Source: Ligustrum vulgare (taxonomy: Eukaryota; Streptophyta; Magnoliopsida; Lamiales; Oleaceae). Taken from it: a stretch of 64,000 nt of DNA. Location of the stretch: positions 23,903,108 to 23,967,107 of the forward strand of contig OY743174.1 of assembly GCA_963555705.1 (NCBI GenBank), given 5' to 3'. This document shows positions 1-9,889 of this stretch, piece by piece. The first letter of the stretch is position 1; every line of letters begins with the position of its first letter. The notes under the pieces were generated by a model. It was not told the origin of the DNA. It saw only the letters and a program-made list of their open reading frames with translations, and did no database searches. The translations under genes and the position numbers were made by a program.

Positions 1-1020
1 CAAGCACACACCTAACATGCTCCACATGTTCATTCAAAGTTTTACTGTATATCAAGATATCATCGAAGTAAACTACAACGAATTTACCTATAAATGCACG
101 TAAAACATGATTCATTAAACGCATAAATGTGCTAGGTGCATTAGTAAGTCCAAAAGGCATTACTAACCATTCATACAGGCCATACTTAGTTTTAAATGCA
201 GTTTTCCACTCATCTCCTTCTTTCATTCGAATTTGATGATAACCACTCTTAAGGTCAATTTTACTAAATATGCTAGAGCCATGCAATTCATCCAACATAT
301 CATCTAACCTAGGAATAGGATGACGATACTTTACCGTTATGTTGTTGATGGCTCTACAATCAACACACATTCTCCATGTCCCGTCCTTCTTCGGCACAAG
401 TAACACGGGTACGGCACATGGACTCATGCTTTCCCTTATGTACCCCTTACTCATTAATTCCTCCACTTGCTTTTGAAGCTCCTTCGTCTCCTCGGGATTA
501 CTCCTATAAGCTGGACGGTTTGGAATGACTGCTCCAGGTATAAAGTCAATTTGATGTTCAATACCTCGAATGGGTGGTAACCCACTAGGTATGTCATCTG
601 GAAACACATCCTCGAATTCCTGCAATAAAGAAATAGCCAAACTAGGGAGGGATTTGTTAGTTTCATCAAATGCAAGGAATGATTCCTTGTACAGCAGAAG
701 GACCATCGGTCGTTCTTCCATGAATGCCTTTTTTATTTCACTCCTTTTTGCGTAGAAACTCATTTTTCTTTCTTTTCTGGCACTCTTCGCTCCCTCTCCT
801 TTTTCTGAGGTATGTACCCCAACACTCTTTTTTTCTCTCGCCTCTCCTTTTTCTGGAGTCGTGGCTCCAACTCTCTTTTCCTCTCCTTTTTCTGAGGTCG
901 TGGCCTCAACTCTCTTTCTCTCATTTTCCTTTACTCTTTTTCTTCATCATTTTTCAGTTTTATTTGATCTTCATACACTTGTGATGGTGTCAATGGTGCA
1001 AGTGTAATGGTTTTTCCCCC
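1..1020 (-). pseudogene. Ty3/gypsy reverse transcriptase region (partial)
   Basis: The - strand frame reads through a protease-RT linker and then the RT palm and fingers. Recognisable pieces are a CVDCRAIN block near 350-370, a [11 protein letters not shown] block near 230-260, a [11 protein letters not shown] block near 130-160, and the catalytic YFDDILIYS block near 45-75. One TAA stop interrupts the frame at 931-933, in the charged linker upstream of RT, a lysine/glutamate/arginine-rich stretch at about 730-960. From about 720 down to base 1 the frame is open. The protein would copy the element's RNA into DNA; it is cut off by the window edge before RNase H. The single stop makes a functional polyprotein unlikely, although the RT core itself looks well preserved. 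Confidence 0.88.
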
Positions 1021-1077
1021 TTTGATAAAGCTATACCTATTTTTATACCCATCATGCGTGACCTTCCTATCATATTG

Positions 1078-1731
1078 CTAAGGCCTACCTAACAAAATGT
1101 GCCCTGCATGCATAGGTACCACATCACACATAACTTCATCCACATAGCTACCAATAGAAAAATTCACCAACACCCTCCTATTCACCTTAATTTCTCCACT
1201 ATCATTTAACCATTGAAGCCTATAAGGTTTAGGATGTTTTAACAGAGGTAATCCTAATTTTTCAACAAGTATAGTACTAGCGACGTTAGTGCAACTACCA
1301 CCATCAATAATCATACTACATACCTTGTTATTAATGCGACATCGTGTATGGAATATGTTCTCCCGTTGTTGTTCCAAATCATCCGTGTTGACTTGAGCAC
1401 TAAGAGCTCTCCTTGCCACTAATAACTCGCCATGCTCCCCGGATAACACATCCTCATCATCACATACTTCCTCCAACGCCGGCATATCGCTATAATCCTC
1501 TTCCTCACTATCACTCTCCATGGCTCCATCCTTTCGCACAAGTATCACTCGCCTATTAGGACATTGAGATGCCACATGACCTCTCCCCAAACATTTGAAG
1601 CATTGAATGTCTCTACTCCTAGATGGTTGAGGTTCCCCTTTAGGTACGAATTTATTAGCTTGTTCCTCCTTCCCCTTTGGTGCCTCAAATTTCCCTTTTG
1701 GTGCTTCAAACTTCCCTTTAGAAACAGTCAC
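1078..1731 (-). pseudogene. Ty3/gypsy gag C-terminus (CCHC zinc knuckle) and aspartic protease
   Basis: A 217-residue open frame. It begins with a lysine-rich stretch containing a repeated APKGK motif. Next is a CX2CX4HX4C zinc knuckle at about residues 44-57 (CFKCLGRGHVASQC), the nucleic-acid-binding end of gag. A retropepsin-like domain follows, with the active-site block IIDGGSCTNVAS at about residues 140-151 and the downstream ILLGRP motif at the end. The usual D-S/T-G is D-G-G here, a variant that I recall as common in plant Ty3/gypsy proteases. It overlaps the gag frame by a few bases in another frame, which could be a programmed shift or a simple mutation. The protease would cleave Gag-Pol in virus-like particles. 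Confidence 0.85.
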
Positions 1732-2603
1732 ATCTCCTTACTTTCCCACTTCGGCTTCCAAGAAGAATTAGAACCAGATGGATACCTTGCTGTCCCCTTT
1801 TTCTTTATTTGTTTCTCCACCTTTATAGCCATGTGCAACATATCCTCCATCTCTAAATAATGTTGTAGTTCAACCACATTAGCTATATCCCTATTCAACC
1901 CATTCAAAAATCGAGCCATCGTAGCCTCCCTATCCTCTTCTACATTGGCTCTAATCATCAACATCTCCATCTCCTTATGATAATCCTCCACACTCTTTGA
2001 TCCTTGGTATAGACTTTGTAATTTTTGATGAAGCTCCCGATGGTAATGACTAGGAACGAACCTCTTTCTCATGATAGCTTTGAACTCATCCCAAGTACTA
2101 ACGGGTCTCTCGCGATTTCTTCTCCTAGAAGTCACCAATTGATCCCACCAAGTAATAGCGTAATCTGAGAATTCAAGTACAGCTACCTTAACCTTTTTCT
2201 CTTCCGAATAAGTGTAGCAATTGAAAATTAATTCCATCTTCTTTTCCCATTCTAGGTATGCTTCCGGATCACTCCTACCCTTGAATGACGGAATTGTCAT
2301 TTTGATGTTGCTCATACTACCATCCATTCTATCGCCACCAAGATCTCTATCCCTTCTTCCATGCCTAACTACTCTATCCACAATTGCCCCATCGTCAAAA
2401 TCACTACCTTCTTCATTCTCATCGATCCCCTCCACTCTACGACCTTGTCCGCCTTGCCTACGGGCATTAGGCACTTCCCGAGGTTGCTCAAGCCTTTCTA
2501 ACCTACCTAACACATCCCCAAACAACCGCTCAAACCGTTGTACCATCTCTTCCGTCATGTTGGCTCGATCGTTGTTTTTTGTAGTAGAAGATTGTTCAGA
2601 CAT
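1728..2603 (-). CDS. Ty3/gypsy gag (capsid) protein
   Basis: An open frame whose likely start is the ATG at 2601-2603; a further in-frame ATG lies nine codons upstream at 2628-2630. The N-terminal third is acidic and arginine-rich. The central part is a typical retrotransposon gag capsid domain: an EAYLEWEKKMELIF block, a W-W pair in the ITWWDQL block, then a WDEFKAIMRKRFVP block and an SVEDYHKEMEMLM block. The zinc knuckle expected at the C-terminus lies in the next frame (1078-1731). The product would assemble the particle that packages element RNA. The frame itself is undamaged, but the element as a whole is probably dead. Confidence 0.85.
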   Translation of the reverse strand: MSEQSSTTKNNDRANMTEEMVQRFERLFGDVLGRLERLEQPREVPNARRQGGQGRRVEGIDENEEGSDFDDGAIVDRVVRHGRRDRDLGGDRMDGSMSNIKMTIPSFKGRSDPEAYLEWEKKMELIFNCYTYSEEKKVKVAVLEFSDYAITWWDQLVTSRRRNRERPVSTWDEFKAIMRKRFVPSHYHRELHQKLQSLYQGSKSVEDYHKEMEMLMIRANVEEDREATMARFLNGLNRDIANVVELQHYLEMEDMLHMAIKVEKQIKKKGTARYPSGSNSSWKPKWESKEM

Positions 2604-3178
2604 CCTAAAACTAAATATTATATGCCTCACGTGTATTTCGCTCGTGTATCACTCAAAGTTGGCTTTTACCCTCTATTGATCTCACCTCTCTGCCTTTTTC
2701 CACTCAATAGCTTTCACCCCAACTGCTTTAAAGAACGAACCCGAGCTCAAACAAGTTTAAGCTCGAATGATTCAAATCGAGTAAGAGTGAGAATTTATGA
2801 ATTTGTTGGAAAACTTGAAGAAGACCTTTAGAGATTTGAATTTTGACTCTTATAAGGGACTTGACACTTTTATGGAAACTAAGATTGTTTCAAGAAAATA
2901 ATTCTTGAAATCAAATATCAGCTATTTTAATTGGACTGAGAATTTTCGTTTTTTTTTTTATTCTCGAAAATTCAACTACGAGAAAGACGCAACAAATGAA
3001 ATTTAATTTGGATAACAAACGAAGGAAATAACGACTATTGAATTTTTTGTGACACTTTTTTGGATTAAAGACTCAAAAACTGGAAGAACACGAAGAACAA
3101 GAAGAACAAGAATAAGAAACTCAAGAAAACAAAAACAAAGATATAACCTTGATTTTTGGAGCCTAAGCTCTGATACCA
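2604..3178 (-). promoter_or_regulatory. Retrotransposon A leader and primer-binding site
   Basis: An untranslated leader lies between the LTR and gag. Bases 3167-3178 read TGGTATCAGAGC on the - strand, the complement of the initiator tRNA-Met 3' end that primes minus-strand synthesis in many plant LTR elements. Two bases separate it from the LTR boundary at 3181. The rest is AT-rich with no ORF that I would support. Confidence 0.85.
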
Positions 3179-3180
3179 GA

Positions 3181-3831
3181 TGATGCAAACCACGTAGCAA
3201 TTGTAGCTACGCAACCCACAAATTATTGGAATCGACCCAAGAACGCCAAAGAATCACGATTTAGAGACTGATTCAAATTAATTGAACCAAGCAACCAACA
3301 CAATCAATTGGTATGTTGACCTCTTGATCACAATGAAAATAAATCTCACCCAAGATTTGAACAAACAAGAATTAAACTCGCAAGTTCGGATTTTATTCAA
3401 TGAAGAATAAGGATTGTGAAAGCAAATTGCCTCTCAATATAATATCAAAGTTGTCTCTGAATAATGAAAATTACATCCCTATAAATAGGGTCAAAACTAG
3501 GTTTAAGAGTTGTAATTAAACAATGAAACAACTACCTAAAAATAAGGAAATAAAAAACCCTAAAATTCACGCGTATTCGATTTTACGGCCGTGACTAATT
3601 TTCTTACGGCCGTAAACTTGTTTCTAATTCACTCTTACGGCCGTGACAATATGGCTTACGGCCGTAAGTCCAAAAGTCCAATATTCCAGTTTTATGCAGT
3701 GACTCTCTTACGGCCGTGATATTAACCTTTACGGCCGTAAGTCCAATTTCTTCGAAAATTCAGTTTTAAGCAGTATCAAGGTTACGGCCGTGAGAGTTAT
3801 GAATTACGGCCGTAATTCCTGAAATTTGGCA
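3181..3831 (-). repeat. LTR of retrotransposon A
   Basis: On the - strand the LTR starts with TGCCAAATTTCAGG at 3831 and ends with GGTTTGCATCA at 3181, that is TG...CA. It lies two bases from the PBS on one side and next to a purine-rich stretch (GAAGAAGAT, 3832-3840) on the other. It holds a TATA-like sequence (TATTTATA) near 3481-3488 and, upstream of it in U3, the eight-copy ACGGCCGT array. The purine-tract side also carries the end of a pol frame, so this LTR joins two copies of the family. The left and right ends are my reading of TG/CA plus PBS/PPT context; no second LTR copy is in the window to confirm the length (651 bp). Confidence 0.7.
3585..3813. promoter_or_regulatory. Array of eight ACGGCCGT palindromes in four phased pairs (U3 of LTR A)
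   Basis: Perfect 8-bp palindromes ACGGCCGT occur at 3585, 3606, 3637, 3658, 3710, 3731, 3784 and 3806 (left ends). They form four pairs with internal spacing of 21, 21, 21 and 22 bp. Successive pairs are 52, 73 and 74 bp apart, and the last three pairs sit in a recognisable tandem repeat of about 73 bp. On the + strand the first member of each pair is followed by GA and the second by AA. The array lies about 95-330 bp upstream of the TATA-like box on the - strand, so it is placed like an enhancer. Function is inferred from position only. Confidence 0.8.
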
Positions 3832-4045
3832 ATCTTCTTCGACGGCTTGAATGAGGTTGATCCACTCGTCGTTTTGGCTCGGCCCCAACATGGAACTTGC
3901 TTCTTTCGATGACACGAACATTGTTTTGGCCATTGTTTCTTGAACTAACTTGTCCATTGCTTCCTTGGCCCTTCTTGTCTGCAATCGAGTCATCGGTCCT
4001 CCTCTGATCTTCAACGGATCTTTGTACGGGCTTGTATCCGTGGTC
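3832..4045 (-). pseudogene. C-terminal end of a Ty3/gypsy pol (second copy of family A)
   Basis: The - strand frame contains a GPMTRLQTRRAKEAMDK block and a WINLIQAVEED block, the signature tail of plant Ty3/gypsy polyproteins, which usually ends right at the polypurine tract. It runs directly into the LTR at 3831. It therefore belongs to an element lying upstream (to the right) of the LTR, while the gag on the other side belongs to another copy. The fragment is abruptly fused on its right to Copia gag sequence at roughly 4030-4060. The lineage is inferred from the motif; the junction point is approximate. Confidence 0.65.
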
Positions 4046-4980
4046 TGGATCACATCAACATTCATAGCCTTGCCAGACTTCTTCCTATTACTGGGACACT
4101 TAGCTCTCATATGTTCATATCCTTGACACTAATAACACCTCACATGCTTAGGTACTTTCCTGAACTCTTCAGTTTCTCTTTTATCTCTCTTTGCCTTTCT
4201 AAATTTACTAGAATCACCCTGGAATTTCCCAAATTGCCTTCTTAGACTTGAATAGTTTTTTGAACTTCTTAATCATATAGGCAACATCCTCATCTTTAAC
4301 ACTTTCATCAGAAGAATCAGATTCATCATTCCTAGAGGTGTTCAAGACAATAGACTTAGACTTAGCAGGTTTATCTAAGGCAAGCTCATAAGTCTGAAGG
4401 GATTCTACCATTTCTTCAATTTTATGGTGTATGTATCCTTACTCTCTTCAATAGCTGTGACTTTAGGTCTGAAACGCTCAGGTAAGGATCTAAGAATTAT
4501 TTCTCACAATTTTGTACTTAGAAATCCTTTCATCTAGGTTGAAACTAGAGTTGAATATGTCATTTAGGCTCACATAAAAGACATCAAAAGTCATATCTTC
4601 CCTCATTCTAATTTCTTCAAACCTAGGGATCAACATTTGAAATTTAGAGTTTTTAACAGCCTGAGTTGCCTCATGTGTGGTCTGAAAATTATCCCAAACC
4701 TCTTTAGCTACCTCAAACATAGACACTCTCCTAAATTCCTCTTGAGAAATAGCCATGAACAAGGCATGTACGACTTTACTATTCCAGTTGCACTCATCCC
4801 TTTCATTCCTAGTCCAATTAGCTATGGGTGTGGGGGTCACTACGCTAGCAATGGTAGTAGATGGTTCAGACCATCCATTTAAAACACTCCTCCAAACTTG
4901 CTCATCTATAGATTTTAAGAAATGGTAGCAATGGTAGCAATGGCAGGACGGACAATGAACTAATCGTCTAGACAAAATAA
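4046..4980 (-). pseudogene. Copia-type gag (UBN2 family) remnant with CCHC knuckle
   Basis: Read on the - strand in three pieces. 4490-4975 carries the Copia gag core (EVWDNFQTTHEATQAVKNSK, then an IRMREDMTFDVF block). 4214-4411 carries an acidic serine-rich linker followed by a lysine-rich stretch. 4085-4135 carries a CX2CX4HX4C knuckle. The knuckle is interrupted by a TAG after its first C-Y, and frameshifts separate the pieces, so it is dead. The Copia reading ends close to 4050 where gypsy pol sequence begins. A Copia PBS and LTR lie just upstream (5000 and beyond). Confidence 0.8.
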
Positions 4981-4999
4981 GGCCAGGAATTGAATCTAG

Positions 5000-5480
5000 G
5001 CTCTGATACCAATTGAAAGTTCTGGGTTATCCCAAATAATTCGACCTTATGTGGGGGAATAGTCACTATTAAAAATAACAGGTCACTTTTAATAGTTTCT
5101 AGAAGGTTAAACATACAAGTCCAATTATCCTATGTTCGAGTGCTACAGTCAAATATCATAAAGCAGTAAATAACACACAATATGATGACGGAGAGACCCA
5201 ACGTGAGAAAAACTCTGGGACCAAGCCAGTTACCTCTACTATAAGTAATTTCGGTTATAGTTATAGTTATCTAGCTTCCTCTGCTAGAAAAAGCAAATCT
5301 ACCCTTGTTAACCAAAGATACAGCTACCTCCAGCAACTTCCAGATCTTGATGCTTTTTCCAAGTGGATACACCAAAACTCCCCGTCCTTGTTAACTTCCT
5401 ATACTTGTAGTCCATCCTTCTTCAACCTCCAAAACCTCTGAAGTTTACAATTGAAGAAATATTCCTTAAGGTTATAAGGA
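5000..5480 (-). repeat. Copia 5' LTR (3' portion) and primer-binding site
   Basis: TGGTATCAGAGC (tRNA-iMet PBS) lies on the - strand at 5000-5011. It is preceded by an LTR end that reads ...AGAACTTTCA at 5014. The LTR body extends rightwards through a stretch typical of plant Copia LTRs, to an outer boundary that I cannot fix; about 5480 is a guess from the change in sequence texture. It sits correctly upstream of the Copia gag at 4046-4980. Confidence 0.6.
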
Positions 5481-6110
5481 CACGTGTGTTTTAGATTATG
5501 AACAAGTGATGTTTTTCTAAATCGGGTTGGCGGATCACAAGAAACTAAGAGATTCAAACAATTGTAAATTTGGTTCTTGGATCATCAAATCATGGGATCA
5601 AAGATTGGATATGTGCATATGTTATGGCTCTGAAAATAGACAACAACCCTTATGATTTCATGCATAGGGCTTAGGTGTATATTGTATGCAGTGTTAGAAA
5701 TAGTTTAGGATTGTAGGAACCTTAAAATTCGCAAAACAAAATATGTCCAGATTTAATGACCTTCAGTATTTTCATCATATCTTCCTCTCCCTTTATTCGA
5801 TAGAGTCTATTCAAAGACCGTTGGAAAGACAACTCAAAGATCTACAATTCTTGTAGAAATAGAATTTTTCCAATTTGAAGTTTTGCTATGTGTAAATTGA
5901 GTCTCAACGTCAAAATGAAAATCTGGATCATTATCCTTGCGGGATTTGGATTCATCTTTAGCTTCTAATTGCATCGCAAGTTTTCGTGAACACATATTTG
6001 TTTTTCTTGAATCCAAATACTCAACTAAATCAAACACCATACTTTGACTCTAATTGAAACTTTATATATGAGTGCTTTTGTTCATGAGATTACCAATTAC
6101 ATCAAAAACC
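5481..6110. other. AT-rich stretch, no supported gene; possible edge of the pararetrovirus copy
   Basis: No coding region that I can support. On the - strand a TATATAAA-like box lies at about 6062-6070, downstream of the last pararetrovirus reading frame, where a circular pararetrovirus genome would carry its intergenic promoter. That interpretation is weak because no PBS or polyadenylation context could be matched. Confidence 0.3.
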
Positions 6111-6119
6111 TAACACTTC

Positions 6120-6545
6120 TCTTGGTAAAAAAGGGGAATCATCTTCCTCTTCAGCACGAACTTCGATCTCTTTTGTATGTTCATCCGTGACATTAATTGT
6201 AAACTCTATCAGACTAGTTTCATTTATATTCACCTTTTTCGGGGTTGGACTTGGTTTATCTCTTTTGATTTTTTGTCCACCACTACTTCCAGAAGATATA
6301 CCTATTTGTATTTTTGGTAAAACCTATTTGATATCAATTTGTTTGATATTTAACGACTCGAATTGTGATTCAATTTCACTAATTATGTCGCTCAATTGTT
6401 TGGTATAATTGGCATGAGAGACAGAGAGCTCCATTAACAGTTTGAGATTTTGTTAGAGACTTTCTGTCATTTGCTCTATTCCATCTTTTATATCATCAGC
6501 TTCTTCAATGAGAAAGTTCATTCATACTCTAGCGTCTATCGAAGA
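6120..6545 (-). pseudogene. Short frame downstream of pararetrovirus RNase H, unassigned
   Basis: The - strand encodes an acidic, coiled-coil-like stretch (a DDIKDGIEQM block, then a QLNDIISEIESQFESLNIK block) with two stops, followed by a lysine- and proline-rich tail. Its place after RNase H is where caulimovirids carry the transactivator/viroplasmin ORF, but I do not see that protein's conserved core. It may be the truncated start of that ORF or an unrelated small ORF. Confidence 0.35.
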
Positions 6546-6559
6546 TTGTTTAATTTTAT

Positions 6560-7110
6560 CCATCAGCAAATTCTATATTCTTGATTAGAAAATCTACAAG
6601 ATAATTATTAATACATTTAATATGAATTATATCAAAATTATAAAATGTTAAATAGGTTTGCCATCTATGGAGCCTCTTGTATTGAGGTTTTGGTGGTAAT
6701 TTGTTTTTGACTAATCTTGCAACTAATTGAGAATTATCAGTTTCGACAATAAATTTCTTGGATAATAGGACTAATGAGAACCTTTTTACTCCTCTAATAA
6801 TTGCTAATAATTCTTTTTCATGAGTGGTATAATTTATTTCTGCTTGATTAAAAGTTCCACTTGAATATCCATATATTTCATTTAGATCTATTTTTAATAT
6901 TGCTGCTCAATATTTATCTGAGGTATCAGTATTAACTATCAGATTATCTTTTTCATCTGGTAATCTTAATTTTTGGTGAATTCTTACATTCTTTTTTAAA
7001 TGATTTAACAATTTCTGTATGTTCTTCACTCCGTGCTTTGGTAATTGTTTTTCTAAGTAAAACTTGAATTTTATATCTCTTTTTTCAAAGATTTTCAATA
7101 AATGCTTTTG
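6560..7110 (-). pseudogene. Pararetrovirus RNase H, broken
   Basis: Continuing from RT on the - strand, the frame reads into an RNase H domain. It has a VNTDTSDKY block at about 6908-6935, an INYTTHEKELLAI block near 6800-6845, and a FIVETDNSQ block near 6735-6760. A stop follows the last recognisable residues near 6560. One stop interrupts the stretch next to the first catalytic block. RNase H removes the RNA template during reverse transcription. There is no integrase after it, which supports a pararetrovirus rather than a Ty3/gypsy origin. Confidence 0.75.
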
Positions 7111-7179
7111 TATAATTTAAACATCCTAAGAATTTTAGTATTTTTTCTTTTGATTCTAATTTATCTAGAGATTTTCTAT

Positions 7180-7900
7180 CCTTTTAGATATATGAGTTTA
7201 TAGTTTTATTCCTCTTTTATCTCTTGATAATTTTAGAAAGTCAATTTCTTGTTTTTCTATAATAGCTTTCTTTTTTGAGAAGACAATTCCTTCATTTTTG
7301 CATTCATTTATGAATTTTATTAAATGACTCTTATGGTCTTCTTCATTATTAGAACATATAAATATATCATCCACATATACTATTAAAAAATTATTAAATT
7401 TTCTAAATATATTATTCATTTTTCTTTGATATATTTGTGGTGCATTTTTTAGATTAAAATGTATTACTTTCCATTCATATTTACCTTGAGGTGTACTAAA
7501 TACTATGTATTGTATATTACTTTCTTCTATTTTTACTTATCAAAATCTTGATTTGCAATCAAATTTTGAATATTATTGTTTTCTTTTTGCAAGTTTTATT
7601 AAAACTTCTTTGTTTGGTAAGAAATATCCATATTATTTGGTATATTTATTTAGTTCTTTATAATTTATTACCATTCTTATTTTTCCTCTAACTTGTTCAG
7701 AATATATCATGACCATAAAGCCTGGGCTACTATGTGGTCCATTGCTAGGTCTAATAAGTTTTTGTTTTAGTAATTCTTTTATTTGAGTTTTAAATTTTTG
7801 TGTATCTTGTATAATGTACATCATTGGTCTTACTCTTATGATAATATTTTCCGTTATTTCTATCTTAACTCTAGGATGATATGGTTTCCAAAATAATAAT
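7180..7900 (-). pseudogene. Pararetrovirus reverse transcriptase, broken
   Basis: Two recognisable segments are on the - strand. 7633-7824 carries the fingers motif with RPSNGPHSSPGFMV and a KIRMVINYKELN block. 7198-7419 carries the palm with the catalytic YVDDI at 7363-7377, followed by a SHLIKFINECKNEGIVFSKK block. The piece between is interrupted by stops and a frame change. Sequence similarity is closer to caulimovirid RT than to the Ty3/gypsy RTs elsewhere in this window, as far as can be judged by eye. Confidence 0.85.
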
Positions 7901-8119
7901 GATTTTTCTTCTTAAATTTTTTCTAATTGATCAATTATTTTTCCCATACTTGTTTCTATTCCTTTTTTTAAGACCATTTTTATATATTATTCTTTTATTT
8001 TTTATTTCATTTTGTGTGATTGGTTCTTTGTTCCATTTATTACCTCGCTGGGCTAGCTAAACTTTATAAGGTTTAACTTGTCTTGAAATTTTTAATAAAT
8101 GAGCACATGATGTTTATAA

Positions 8120-8890
8120 CATTATCATGTAATTATTTTGTTTGTAATATTGAAATTGTTGAATAAAGTCATTTCCAAGTAGTATGTTACATTCTAATTT
8201 GTTATAACTATATATTTTGTTTATTACTATTTGTTTGCTTCCAAGTATTATATTAATTTTATTATCACTATTGATTATTTGGGTGCTTTCTCTTGTTACT
8301 TCTGTAATATTTATCTTTTCATTACTATTTCATGATTTTATTAAGAAACTTTTGAATATTATTATATCACTTCCAGTGTCTATTAATGTGCAAATTGTTA
8401 TATTTGTTTCTACAATAGTAACATGTATAAAACACAACTAATGGAAAACTTATCTTGTTATTCATTCAACTTTTCTACATGGCATAGTTTGTTTATTATG
8501 GGTTATATATAGTCCTTCTCCTTTTACTATAATATATTTTAATCCATTTAGAAAACTCATTCCCAATTATATATGAGGTCCTATATCCATACTGCTATCT
8601 ATATAACATGGTACCAAAAAATTAATTCCTCCTATTTTTATTGGTACTTTGACTTCTAGTTCAATAGTATGTAATTGTCCATCAAAATTTATATATCTAT
8701 ATGATTTAGTTCTATGAGTTATTAATCCTTTATTCTTGTTTGAAGATGTATAACATTCACTAGTTCATGTATCTATTAATATATATTTGATCCTTTTACG
8801 TGTTCTTTTTCATTAAAATATTCACTTTTTATCTTCATATTTCCAGTATTTCTATGAAGTTTTATTTCTTTTGTATTACTAGTTTATCCT
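8120..8890 (-). pseudogene. Pararetrovirus aspartic protease region, broken
   Basis: A retropepsin active-site block LIDTGSDI is encoded on the - strand, with DTGSD at 8366-8380. A downstream block (ECNILLGNDFI) near 8165-8200 matches the second protease motif. Sequence to the right (8460-8880) looks like a further protease-type fold region with an LGMSFLNG block near 8540-8570. Stops occur within the stretch. In living relatives the enzyme cleaves the viral polyprotein. Confidence 0.7.
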
Positions 8891-8999
8891 AATTGTTTCC
8901 TATTAGGTAAATTAAGATTTGTTGATCTTCTAATTAATCTTCCATCTTCAAATGTTATTTTATTATTAGGGTATTCTTCCTCTCTTAATTCAACTATTT

Positions 9000-9640
9000 C
9001 GGGTTTATTTTTTGTTATACTAAGTTCATAGTCTTTTGGAATTGAAAGTATCTGTTTATTTGGTTCTACAATTTTTCTAATATCTTTGCATTCTTTGTAA
9101 AATTCAATATATATTATTTTTAGAGTAAATATTTCCATAATTGAAATTGGTAAATGTGTATAAGGCTTTATATTCTGTAGTCATAATTTGATCTTCTGGT
9201 TGCATTATATCATTTCTATGTAACTTGAAATGTAGACCTAAAACTTCACCAAAGTTTCTATCTTTCAACGAAATACAATATTTTGGGTAACATGTAAATA
9301 TTAATTTTTGATATGCAAGATTTCCTTCTATTGCTCCTAAATGACTATCTTTTAGATTTCTTATCCTTCAATCATGTTAACTTACAGTTAAGGGTGAATA
9401 TATCATTTCTCTGAATAAATATTTAAACATTATTTATATTCCTGCTAAATAAACATATTGAATCTTTTCACTTTGATTTTTATTGACCTTTGTTAATAAT
9501 TCTTTGACTGCATTTTTCGTTAAATGATTTAATTTATGTGTTCCTTGAGTTGTTCTCACATCTATTGCTTTTTCAATTTTATGATATTCATTTATTGCTA
9601 TTCTTTCTTTTCTCCATATTCTATCCAAAATTCCTCATTT
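9000..9640 (-). pseudogene. Pararetrovirus movement protein, broken
   Basis: The - strand carries the 30K-type movement protein of caulimovirids in pieces. 9434-9628 encodes the N-terminal part. A conserved central block (HLGAIEGNLAYQK) is at about 9310-9350 and a LHFKLHR block at about 9215-9240. In-frame stops and at least one frame change separate the pieces. In exogenous relatives this protein forms tubules through plasmodesmata for cell-to-cell movement. Here it lies between the coat-protein knuckle and the protease. It is not functional. Confidence 0.7.
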
Positions 9641-9889
9641 TTCTATTTTCAAATCTAAGGATAATTTTTGTATCTTCTTAAATATGTTATTATCAAAGGT
9701 TACTTTTAACCCATAATCATCTATCCCCTCATACTCTTGTATATCTATATTATTGTTTTCTATTTCTTTATCCAGATTCTGATTCATTGCTTTCTGAATC
9801 TATTTAACTTATATATATACTTCTTGATCATAATATTCTTCAATATCAGATATTTCACTTAGTTCACTTTCTATTTCTAGATATTCTTT

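Larger units (their letters stand above)
1..3178 (-). mobile_element. Ty3/gypsy LTR retrotransposon A, 5' part (LTR-PBS-gag-PR-RT), truncated by window edge
   Basis: Read on the - strand, this is the 5' portion of a Ty3/gypsy element: a primer-binding site at 3167-3178 (TGGTATCAGAGC, complementary to initiator tRNA-Met), a leader, gag, a CCHC knuckle with aspartic protease, and reverse transcriptase reaching its YFDD box at about 60-75. RNase H and integrase would lie beyond base 1. The LTR that precedes it is at 3181-3831. Protease and RT sequence styles suggest a chromovirus-type lineage, but no chromodomain is visible here, so the lineage is uncertain. It is lightly decayed: gag and protease are in different frames and there is one stop between protease and RT. 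Confidence 0.9.

Noticed and set aside
3585..3813. Palindrome arrays as a CRISPR array, cloning-site debris or bacterial contamination
   Set aside because: Spacers are not uniform CRISPR spacers, the arrays sit inside eukaryotic LTRs with TATA, PBS and PPT context, and the Athila version recurs in several independent copies.
5620..5640. A GCTCTGAAAATA stretch as the pararetrovirus tRNA primer site
   Set aside because: Only about 8 of 12 bases match the reverse complement of the tRNA-Met PBS, no better than chance in this region.
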